This document shows, piece after piece, positions 1 to 6,516 of a stretch of DNA of 12,462 bases. Under the pieces are notes generated by a model. The model was not told where the DNA came from. It ran no database searches and saw only the letters and a list, made by a program, of their open reading frames with translations. The translations under genes were made by a program, and so were the position numbers. Positions within the stretch are counted from its first letter, which is position 1. Every line of letters begins with the position of its first letter. Source of the stretch: Candidatus Eiseniibacteriota bacterium (GTDB lineage: Bacteria; Eisenbacteria; RBG-16-71-46; JAFGJU01); contig JAFGJU010000141.1 of assembly GCA_016928935.1 (NCBI GenBank), positions 1 to 12,462 of the forward strand. The letters are read 5' to 3'.

Positions 1-2028
1 AGGTACGGGTCGCCAGGCTCCAGCGGGGACGACGACGGTGACGGCACACTGGACGAGGATTTCCACGACGGATACGACAACGACGGGGACGGCGCACTGG
101 ACGAGGACTACGAGGCCATCGGCCAGCAGATGTTCTCCTGCATCTACCGTGACGACACCCAGCAGGCCACGGATACATGGAACGAGCACGTGCCCTGGGG
201 GCTCAAGGTGGAGCAGAGGAGCTTCGGTTGGGCGAACAGCGGTTCCAACGAGTTCATCGGAGTGGACTACAGGATTCGCCATGAGGGCACGGAGGTGATG
301 CGTGACGCGTACGTGGGCCTTTTCGTGGACCCCGACGCGGGGCCGAAGGCCCAGCTCGACCCCGGGTATTGGGAGGACGACCTCGTGGGCTACGCCGACA
401 CGCTCGTCGAGTACACCGACCCCCAGCGGCCGGCGGGATGCCAGACATACACCGCGCGCGTTCAGATTGCGTACGTCTGGGACGCCAAGGACAACGGCAC
501 GACAGCCGGGGGCGGGGACGTCAGCGGCTACAGCGGCGTCATGCTGCTAGGTCATACCACGGACAACGCAGGCGTCACGGCCCCTCAGTTCGCCAGTGTG
601 GCCACAGTCAGGTGGTTCAGTTCCACTGCGCCGTATCCGGAGGGCGACCCCGCGACAGACCCCGAGAGGTACGACCTCATGGCCAGCCATGACATTCCGT
701 ACTGGAACGCCGGCACACCGCGGGACTACCGGTACGTGCTTTGCGTCGGGCCGTTCCCGGAGGTCAATCCGGGGGACGTGCTTGGGTTCCAGGTGGCGTT
801 CGTGGTCGGCGAGGGCTACGACGGCATGATGAGGAACGCGATTGAGGCCCTGCGGATCTACACTGGCCGGTATCTGGACGTGAGGCAGGACAAAGACCAC
901 CTGGGTTGGGGCTTCGACGGTAGGGAGACGCTGGAGACATGCCCCTATCCGGGCTGCAAGAGGGGCATTGACCACGACTGCGACACCACGACTGCCCGCG
1001 TATGGATAAAGGAAGGCGAGGAGGTGGCGTCGGACACCGACTGCGACAGCTGCACCGGAGTGCAGGGTTACGAGAGTCTTGTGCAATGGCTCGGCTCCAT
1101 CGCTCCGCCGGCGGCAGGCTGGAACAACGACCCCGGGCTCGACCCCGCTGTCAAGTCGGGACTGGTCTCTCCGGCCGGCGACGGAAAAGTCACCCTGCAG
1201 TGGGACAACGGAAGCGAGGTTGTCCCGGACCCCCTGACCGGGCAGTTCAGGTTCGAGGGGTACCGAGTCTGGAAGGCGTCTGACTGGAAGAGGCCTATCG
1301 GCGAGACGGGTCCCTCGAGCGACAAGTGGATGATGCTGGGTGATTTCTGCCTGCATCCGCGCGACAGCCTGGGAGCCGGTTCCCCCAAGTACCTGCTGAA
1401 CACGAGGCAGTGGGGTGGAGACACGACGCACGTCATGTGTGACACATCCATGGCGCCGGTCGACACATCGAAGTATGCCGTGCCCATTCCCGGCACCTCG
1501 CCCGCTGAGTTCGAGACGGTCACTGTCTACAGGTATCCGATAGGCCGGTACGCCTTCGAGGACAGGAAAGTCGTCAACGGCATGCTCTACTTTTACTGCA
1601 TTACCCCCTATTCGAGATGGTACGACGAGGCGACGGAGACGTGGGTCGAAGTCCAGAGTCAGCCGGCCTCATCGGAGGAGGTCGCCATAATCCCGCGAGC
1701 GGACGCTCAAGCCAGGCTGGGCAAGGTCTACGTCGTGCCCAACCCGTATGTGGGAGGCGCCCCGTGGGACCTCACTCCCAGCGACGTAGACCCCACGGGC
1801 ACGAAGATCGGATTCTACGGCCTGCCCAGAGCCAAGAGCACTCTCAGAATATTCACTCTGGCCGGCGACCTGGTCAGGGAGATCGAGCACGACGGCGCCG
1901 ACGGCGACGGAACGGCCTGGTGGAACCTGGTCACCAGGAACGGCCAGGACGCCGTCAGCGGAGTGTATCTGTTCTCAGTCGAGAGCGACGTGGGCACATA
2001 CGTGGGCAAGTTCGTGATCATCAGATAG
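1..2028 (+). CDS. Secreted FCB-type protein with Ca-binding-type repeats and FlgD-like C-terminal domain (5' partial)
   Basis: The reading frame is open to the left edge, so the N-terminus and any signal peptide lie outside the window; 675 residues are visible. Residues 10-21 and 26-37 are two copies of a D-x-D-G-D-G-x-L-D-E-D motif, as in thrombospondin-3/dockerin-like calcium-binding loops. The middle is beta-rich, with a cluster of five cysteines (residues 314, 319, 327, 348, 351) and a fibronectin-III-like stretch near residues 395-430 (KVTLQWDN, then FEGYRVWKAS). The last 102 residues (from about 574) start with VYVVPNPY and contain LRIFTLAGDLVREI and GVYLFSVES, typical of the FlgD-like Ig fold or Por-type sorting domain at the end of FCB secreted proteins. 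The ATG at position 130 is an internal Met, not the start. A cell-surface or extracellular role is inferred; the specific function is unknown. It appears unrelated to the glycolysis genes, which have their own promoter. Confidence 0.85.
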   Translation, partial: RYGSPGSSGDDDGDGTLDEDFHDGYDNDGDGALDEDYEAIGQQMFSCIYRDDTQQATDTWNEHVPWGLKVEQRSFGWANSGSNEFIGVDYRIRHEGTEVMRDAYVGLFVDPDAGPKAQLDPGYWEDDLVGYADTLVEYTDPQRPAGCQTYTARVQIAYVWDAKDNGTTAGGGDVSGYSGVMLLGHTTDNAGVTAPQFASVATVRWFSSTAPYPEGDPATDPERYDLMASHDIPYWNAGTPRDYRYVLCVGPFPEVNPGDVLGFQVAFVVGEGYDGMMRNAIEALRIYTGRYLDVRQDKDHLGWGFDGRETLETCPYPGCKRGIDHDCDTTTARVWIKEGEEVASDTDCDSCTGVQGYESLVQWLGSIAPPAAGWNNDPGLDPAVKSGLVSPAGDGKVTLQWDNGSEVVPDPLTGQFRFEGYRVWKASDWKRPIGETGPSSDKWMMLGDFCLHPRDSLGAGSPKYLLNTRQWGGDTTHVMCDTSMAPVDTSKYAVPIPGTSPAEFETVTVYRYPIGRYAFEDRKVVNGMLYFYCITPYSRWYDEATETWVEVQSQPASSEEVAIIPRADAQARLGKVYVVPNPYVGGAPWDLTPSDVDPTGTKIGFYGLPRAKSTLRIFTLAGDLVREIEHDGADGDGTAWWNLVTRNGQDAVSGVYLFSVESDVGTYVGKFVIIR
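28..111 (+). repeat. Two copies of a 36-nt Asp-rich calcium-loop repeat
   Basis: Positions 28-63 and 76-111 match at 31 of 36 bases. Each encodes a D-[DN]-D-G-D-G-[TA]-L-D-E-D-[FY] loop in the partial secreted protein. More copies may lie upstream of the window. Confidence 0.7.
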
Positions 2029-2076
2029 TCGCCCGCAGCGCCGGGTCTTCTGCGCCCCGCCTTGCCGGGTTCCCTG

Positions 2077-2105
2077 TTGACACAATGATGTCCCTCACAT
2101 ATATT
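2077..2105 (+). promoter_or_regulatory. Sigma-70-type promoter upstream of the PPi-signature phosphofructokinase
   Basis: A perfect -35 box TTGACA (2077-2082) and a -10 box TATATT (2100-2105) are separated by exactly 17 bases, in an AT-rich patch of an otherwise GC-rich region. Transcription would start near 2112, leaving a leader of about 44 nt before the TTG start codon. It would separate the glycolytic genes from the secreted-protein gene upstream. I see no convincing terminator between 2029 and 2076. Confidence 0.75.
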
Positions 2106-2155
2106 TTGCCCAATAGCGCGGCTGATGCAGTCATTGTTGTGCGCGGGAGGTTCAA

Positions 2156-3193
2156 TTGCGAATAGCCATACTCACTGGGGGTGGCGACTGCCCCGGTCTC
2201 AACGCAGTCATAAGGGCGGTCGTTCGAAGGACGGTGCAGAGTCACAAGGGAGAGGTATACGGCATCAGTGACGGTTGGGCCGGCATGGTCGAGGGAAGGC
2301 TCATGCCCTTGGACCTCAAGGCCGTCTCGGGCATCCTGCCCAAGGGGGGCACGATGCTGGGCACGTCCAGGACGAACCCGTTCAAGATTCCCGGCGGTGT
2401 CGACAGGATAATGGAGAACATCCGCAAGTTCGGCGTGGACGCGCTGATAGCCGTGGGCGGCGAGGACACGTTGGGTGTGGCCGCCAGACTGCACGACATG
2501 GGGGTCAAGGTGGTGGGCGTCCCGAAGACGATAGATAACGACCTCTCGGGGACGGAGTACACGTTCGGGTTCGACACGGCCATAAACGTGGCCACGGACG
2601 CAATAGACCGGCTTCACACCACTGCGGAGTCCCACAACCGGGTCATGGTAGTCGAAGTCATGGGACGACACGCCGGCTGGATCGCCGTGGAATCGGGCAT
2701 AGCCGGCGGAGCGGACGTGGTGCTCATACCCGAGATGCCCATAAGCGTGGAGGAAGTCTGCAATCACCTGAAGAAGCGTCACGAGAGGGGCAAGAACTTC
2801 AGCATAGTCGTGGTGGCCGAGGGGGCGCGCTTCCAGGACAAGGACCAGGTCCGGACGATAGTCCAGGACGAGAAGGTGGACGCGTTCGGGCACGTGCGTC
2901 TGGGGGGGATAGGCGCCATCCTGGCGCAGGCCATAGAGGAGCGCACCGGTTACGAGAGCAGGTACACCGTCCTCGGACACATCCAGAGGGGTGGCACGCC
3001 GTCGGCGTTCGACAGGGTGCTGGGCACCAGGTTCGGCGTGGCCGCCGCCGACCTGGCGGTGAAGGGCGAGTACGGCAAGATGGTGGGCCTGCGGGGCAAC
3101 AAGATCGAGGCGGTCTGGCTCAAGGAAGCGGTGGGCAAACTGAAGACGGTGGACATGGAGTTGTACGAGATAGCCAGCGTGTTCTTCGGATAG
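2156..3193 (+). CDS. pfp: 6-phosphofructokinase, PPi-type signature
   Basis: Phosphorylates fructose 6-phosphate to fructose 1,6-bisphosphate in the cytosol. It is a 345-residue group A (PfkA-like) enzyme. The phosphate-binding start is LTGGGDCPGLNAVIR (residues 6-20), the donor loop is GGEDT (101-105), the catalytic segment is PKTIDND (123-129, catalytic Asp127) and MGRHAGWIA lies at 169-177. In this family an Asp at the position occupied by Gly104 in E. coli, together with Lys at 124, marks pyrophosphate-dependent enzymes; as I recall, GGEDT occurs in the actinomycete (Amycolatopsis) PPi enzyme. The PPi donor is therefore a strong inference, not proven, and such enzymes are reversible. The TTG start is supported by GGGAGG at 2145-2150, five bases upstream, and by the conserved N-terminus beginning at once. 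It is first in its operon, 18 bases before aldolase. Of 24 Ile codons I count 16 ATA, 7 ATC and 1 ATT. Confidence 0.93.
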   Translation: MRIAILTGGGDCPGLNAVIRAVVRRTVQSHKGEVYGISDGWAGMVEGRLMPLDLKAVSGILPKGGTMLGTSRTNPFKIPGGVDRIMENIRKFGVDALIAVGGEDTLGVAARLHDMGVKVVGVPKTIDNDLSGTEYTFGFDTAINVATDAIDRLHTTAESHNRVMVVEVMGRHAGWIAVESGIAGGADVVLIPEMPISVEEVCNHLKKRHERGKNFSIVVVAEGARFQDKDQVRTIVQDEKVDAFGHVRLGGIGAILAQAIEERTGYESRYTVLGHIQRGGTPSAFDRVLGTRFGVAAADLAVKGEYGKMVGLRGNKIEAVWLKEAVGKLKTVDMELYEIASVFFG

Positions 3194-3211
3194 CCGAGGG
3201 GAGGTTCAGCT

Positions 3212-4138
3212 GTGGAACTAGTCACAAATCGCGAATTGATGCAGAAGGCCTTCCGTGAGGGGTACGCGGTCGGAGCCTTCAACATCAACAACATGGAATT
3301 CCTGCAGGCCGTGGCCGGCGCGGCCGGCGAGGAGAAGTCTCCCGCGATCATCGCCGTGTCGGAAGGGGCCATAAAGTACGCGGGCTTCGATGTCCTCGTG
3401 GGCATGGTGCGGACGATAGCCTCGATGACGTCGGCGCCGATGTCCCTGCACCTGGACCACGGCAAGGACCCGGCCGTCATCCGCCAGTGCATAGAGGGCG
3501 GTTTCACTTCCGTGATGATAGACGCCTCCGACAAGGCATTCGCGGAGAACGTGCGCGTCACCAAGTCGGTCGTGCAGGCGGCCGGAGCGCGCGGCGTGTC
3601 CGTGGAGGCAGAGCTGGGCCGGCTGGCCGGCATAGAGGACGCCGTGTCCGTGGCTGAGAGAGACGCGCTGTTGACCGACCCGGCCCAAGCGGCCGACTTC
3701 GTAAGGCAGACCGGCGTGGACTCTCTGGCCGTGTCGATAGGCACGTCTCACGGCGCCTACAAGTTCAAGGGCGAGTCCGTTCTGGCCATCGACAGGGTGA
3801 GGGAGATTCGGGACATGATCGGCATACCGCTGGTGCTTCACGGCGCCTCCGGGGTGAGCCAGGCCACAGTCAGCAAGGCGGCGCAGTACGGAGCCGTTCT
3901 CGGCAAGCCTGCCGGAGTCCCGGACGACAGCATCCGTGAGGCGATTCGCTTCGGCGTCGCCAAGGTGAACATAGACACAGACATGAGGCTGGCGTTCATG
4001 GCCTCTGTGAGGGAGACCCTCGTCACCAAGGCGTCGGAGTTCGACCCTCGCAAGATACTGGGTCCCGCCAGGGACGCCATAAGGGACGTGGTGAAAGGTA
4101 AGATGAGGCTGTTCGGGAGCAGCGGCAGGGCGGCCTGA
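3212..4138 (+). CDS. fba: Fructose-bisphosphate aldolase, class II
   Basis: Zinc-dependent aldolase that cleaves fructose 1,6-bisphosphate to dihydroxyacetone phosphate and glyceraldehyde 3-phosphate, acting directly after phosphofructokinase. The 308-residue TIM barrel shows LHLDHG (79-84, catalytic Asp82 and zinc ligand His83), VSVEAELG (129-136, metal-binding Glu), SIGTSHGAYK (175-184, zinc ligand His180), VLHGASG (208-214, zinc ligand His210) and KVNIDTD (251-257, substrate phosphate contacts). Length and motif order are normal for the class II family. The start is GTG, with GAGGGGAGG at 3196-3204 seven bases upstream. An ATG nine codons later would remove the conserved N-terminal lead-in to VGAFNINN. 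Only 18 bases separate it from the upstream phosphofructokinase, so co-transcription from the 2077 promoter is likely. Confidence 0.96.
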   Translation: MELVTNRELMQKAFREGYAVGAFNINNMEFLQAVAGAAGEEKSPAIIAVSEGAIKYAGFDVLVGMVRTIASMTSAPMSLHLDHGKDPAVIRQCIEGGFTSVMIDASDKAFAENVRVTKSVVQAAGARGVSVEAELGRLAGIEDAVSVAERDALLTDPAQAADFVRQTGVDSLAVSIGTSHGAYKFKGESVLAIDRVREIRDMIGIPLVLHGASGVSQATVSKAAQYGAVLGKPAGVPDDSIREAIRFGVAKVNIDTDMRLAFMASVRETLVTKASEFDPRKILGPARDAIRDVVKGKMRLFGSSGRAA

Positions 4139-4164
4139 CCCCGACTCCCGGACCTAAGCCCATT

Positions 4165-4189
4165 GCCCTCGGCCGCAGGCCGGGCTTTT
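4165..4189 (+). terminator. Possible intrinsic terminator or attenuator after fba
   Basis: CGGCC (4170-4174) pairs with GGCCG (4178-4182) across a GCA loop. GCC (4165-4167) can add three pairs with GGC (4183-4185) across a two-base bulge. Four T residues follow at 4186-4189. The T-run is short, so termination may be partial or absent. If real, it would lower expression of pyruvate kinase and the genes after it relative to pfp-fba. Confidence 0.4.
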
Positions 4190-4200
4190 CTCCGGCTCAT

Positions 4201-4305
4201 TCGTCAGCGGGCCAGGCCTTGCTTCTCGCCGGCGGCTTCCGGGCCCGGCGGATGAGCGGCGGGCCGCTCGGACCGCCCGCATGCGACGGCCCCGCCCGCT
4301 GACGA
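4201..4305 (+). repeat. 12-bp inverted repeat enclosing two hairpins in the pyk leader
   Basis: TCGTCAGCGGGC (4201-4212) is the exact reverse complement of 4294-4305, 81 bases away. Between the arms, GCCGGCGG (4228-4235) can pair with 4239-4249 around a CTT loop with a three-base bulge. GAGCGG (4254-4259) pairs with CCGCTC (4264-4269) around CGGG. The result could be a branched leader RNA for pyruvate kinase or a 105-bp element with terminal inverted repeats. No flanking direct repeat is visible. Confidence 0.5.
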
Positions 4306-4336
4306 GTATCCCCGCGCTGCCTTCGGCAGGAATCGA

Positions 4337-5422
4337 ATGAGGAAGACCTCCATAATCTGCACCCTGGGCCCGTCCAGCCGGACGGCGGCCGTGCTGGAGC
4401 GAATGGCCGACGCCGGGATGAGCGTGGCCAGGGTCAACTGCTCGCACGGAACGCGCGCCGGGAACCGTTTCCTTCTGAACCTGGTGGACAGGCTCAATCG
4501 CGGACGCAGAAAGCGCGTGAGGAAGCTGCTGGACCTGCAGGGCTACAGGATGAGGGTCCGCCTGCCGGGGAACCTGAGGGAGGTCGCGCTGAATCGCGGC
4601 GACGCCGTGCTGCTCTCTGCGGCAGGCGGGGCGCGCGGAACGCGCGGAACGCTCGCTCTGACCCTGGACTATCCGGGCTCTCTGGGCGACGTCCCGGTGG
4701 GCAGTTTCGTGCACGTGGACGACGGCAACGTGGCGCTGAGAGTGGCGAAGAGAAGGGGCGACTGTCTTACGGCCAGGGCCGTCGCTCCGGGGATCATAAA
4801 GGACGGGAAGGGCGTCAACATACCGGAGGCCGAGCTCGCGTTCGGGGGTCTCACGGACAGAGACAGGCGTGACCTGCAGTCGGGCCTGGCGGATGAGGTG
4901 GATTTTGTGGCTCAGTCGTTCGTGCGGGACGCCGACGACATGCTTCTGCTGGAAGACTTCCGGAGGAAACGCGGCCTTCGGTTCAAGCTCGTGGCGAAGA
5001 TAGAGAGCCGGCAGGGCATTCGAAACCTGGACCGCATTCTGAAGGCCTGCGACGGCATCATGGTCGCGAGGGGAGACCTGGGGGTCTCGGTGCCCGTGTT
5101 CCAGGTGCCGGTCCTGCAGAAAATGATAATAGCCAAGTGTCGAGGCGCGGGGCGGTTCGCGGTCACGGCCACGCAGATGCTCGAGAGCATGACCGAGAAC
5201 CCGCTCCCGACCCGGGCCGAGGTCAGTGACGTCGCCAACGCCGTCATCGACGGCTCGGACTACGTGATGCTCTCGGCGGAGACCGCGGTGGGAAGGCACC
5301 CGGTGGAAGTCGTCAGGATGATGAATCAGGTCGTTCGGTTTACGGAGGCGTACCTGCGCGGTGACTCCAAGGAGCGGAGCAGACTGACAGTCGGCGCGGG
5401 TACCGCGGGGGAGGGCGAATGA
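4337..5422 (+). CDS. pyk: Pyruvate kinase, short form lacking the C-terminal domain
   Basis: Transfers phosphate from phosphoenolpyruvate to ADP, giving pyruvate. At 361 residues it is about 110 shorter than the usual ~470. The A and B domains are present and the C-terminal regulatory domain is missing. Visible motifs are ICTLGPSS (7-14), ARVNCSHG (31-38, usually RLNFSHG), LLDLQGYRMR (64-73, where families have D-[TL]-[KQ]-G-P-x-I-R), KIES (221-224, catalytic Lys221 and metal-binding Glu223), ARGDLGVSVP (244-253, usually GVEIP), TATQMLESM (277-285) and DGSDYVMLSAETA (305-317). Core catalytic residues appear intact, so activity is likely but without the usual effector domain. The coding frame runs straight into the next gene (ATGA overlap), arguing against a recent frameshift. 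ATG 4337 is the first start after an in-frame stop at 4253; the ribosome site (AGG, 4328-4330) is weak. Confidence 0.9.
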   Translation: MRKTSIICTLGPSSRTAAVLERMADAGMSVARVNCSHGTRAGNRFLLNLVDRLNRGRRKRVRKLLDLQGYRMRVRLPGNLREVALNRGDAVLLSAAGGARGTRGTLALTLDYPGSLGDVPVGSFVHVDDGNVALRVAKRRGDCLTARAVAPGIIKDGKGVNIPEAELAFGGLTDRDRRDLQSGLADEVDFVAQSFVRDADDMLLLEDFRRKRGLRFKLVAKIESRQGIRNLDRILKACDGIMVARGDLGVSVPVFQVPVLQKMIIAKCRGAGRFAVTATQMLESMTENPLPTRAEVSDVANAVIDGSDYVMLSAETAVGRHPVEVVRMMNQVVRFTEAYLRGDSKERSRLTVGAGTAGEGE

Positions 5423-6516
5423 GGAACGGAAGAAGACAGAAGATCGCGATACTCACCGGCGGAGGGGACTGTCCCGGCATCAATGCAGTCATACGCGCCG
5501 TCACCAAGAAGGCCATCCTCGAGCATGACATGCAGGTGATAGGCGTCCAGGACGGCTACGACGGGCTCGTGGCCGATTCCCATCGAGTCCTGACCTACGA
5601 CGACGTGTCCGGCATAATCACACTTGGAGGCACGATACTGGGAGCTTCCAAGTCGGCGAACCCCTACAAGTACCCGGTGAAAGTGCGGGGCGGCATCGAG
5701 CTCAGAGACGTGTCCCGGACCGCGGTCCGGACGGTCAAGAGGCTCGGTGTCAGCTGTCTCGTGTGCGTGGGAGGTGACGGCACGCTGGGCATAGCTCACA
5801 GGCTCTTCAAGGACGGAGTCCCGGTCGTGGGCGTGCCGAAGACGATAGACAACGACGTGAGGGGCACGGACATCACGTTCGGGTTTGACTCGGCCGTGTC
5901 CATCGCCACTGACGGCGTGGACAGGATACACACGACCGCGCAGTCACATCACCGCATCATGATCGTCGAGGTCATGGGCCACAGGGCGGGTTGGATTGCG
6001 CTTCACTCCGGGATAGCAGGAGGGGGGGACGTCATCCTCGTTCCGGAGATACCGTACGACACTGAGAAGATCGCGCGCTGGGTCAAGCGACGGTTGTCGC
6101 TGGGCAGGCGTTTCACAATAGTGGTGGCGGCGGAGGGGGCGAGGCCGAGGGGCGGAACGGAAGTGATCAGAAAGGTAGTGGAGACGAGCGCGGACCCGCT
6201 GCGCCTGGGAGGAGTGAGCTTCGTCCTGGCGGAGGAGCTCGAGTCCCTGACCGGGCTGGAGGCCCGCGCCGTCTTGATGGGGCACCTTCAGCGTGGGGGG
6301 CCGCCCACGCCGTTCGACAGGGTGCTCGCCTCACAGTTGGGAAGCGCGGCGGTGGACCTGATTGCCGGACGCAAGTTCGGCAGGATGGTCGCCGTCAGGG
6401 CGGGCGAGGTGACCAGCGCCCCGCTGAGCGTGGCCGCGGGCGGTCCCAGGGTGATCCCTCGCCACCACAGACTGCTGGAAACGGCGAGAAGCACGGGGGC
6501 CTATTTTGGAGACTAA
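5419..6516 (+). CDS. pfkA: 6-phosphofructokinase, ATP-type signature
   Basis: Second group A phosphofructokinase, 365 residues. Motifs are LTGGGDCPGINAVIR (12-26), GGDGT (118-122), PKTIDND (140-146, catalytic Asp144), MGHRAGWIAL (186-195) and GHLQRGGPPTPFDR near the C-terminal effector/substrate region. Gly121 sits where PPi enzymes have Asp, which points to ATP as donor; Lys141 places it with the PKTIDND (group III-like) branch rather than with E. coli PfkA (PGTIDND). The MGHR order differs from MGRH in the paralogue at 2156, so the Arg that normally follows Gly in this loop is displaced by one. Its ATG overlaps the pyruvate kinase TGA (ATGA, 5419-5422), suggesting translational coupling. 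The two phosphofructokinases differ in many positions, so this is not a recent duplication. The donor assignment is an inference from two residues. Confidence 0.93.
   Translation: MRNGRRQKIAILTGGGDCPGINAVIRAVTKKAILEHDMQVIGVQDGYDGLVADSHRVLTYDDVSGIITLGGTILGASKSANPYKYPVKVRGGIELRDVSRTAVRTVKRLGVSCLVCVGGDGTLGIAHRLFKDGVPVVGVPKTIDNDVRGTDITFGFDSAVSIATDGVDRIHTTAQSHHRIMIVEVMGHRAGWIALHSGIAGGGDVILVPEIPYDTEKIARWVKRRLSLGRRFTIVVAAEGARPRGGTEVIRKVVETSADPLRLGGVSFVLAEELESLTGLEARAVLMGHLQRGGPPTPFDRVLASQLGSAAVDLIAGRKFGRMVAVRAGEVTSAPLSVAAGGPRVIPRHHRLLETARSTGAYFGD

Noticed and set aside
130..2028. ATG at 130 as the start of the secreted protein
   Set aside because: The frame is open to base 1 and the upstream codons encode the calcium-loop repeats that belong to the same protein.
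2029..2076. Terminator for the secreted-protein gene
   Set aside because: The stretch is GC-rich but I could not pair a convincing stem followed by a T-run.
2021..2980. Minus-strand open frame (319 codons) opposite the first phosphofructokinase
   Set aside because: It covers a strong + strand promoter and a gene with clear catalytic motifs; no independent coding evidence.
4201..4305. Transposon or integron site explanation for the inverted repeat
   Set aside because: No flanking target duplication, transposase or integrase motif is visible, so it is reported only as a structured element.
4154..5299. Minus-strand open frame (381 codons) opposite pyk and its leader
   Set aside because: Shadow of pyruvate kinase; no motif, and it would have to cross the structured leader.
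2156..6516. Two phosphofructokinases as a recent tandem duplication
   Set aside because: They differ in the donor loop, N-terminal extension and much of the C-terminal half, and are separated by two unrelated genes.
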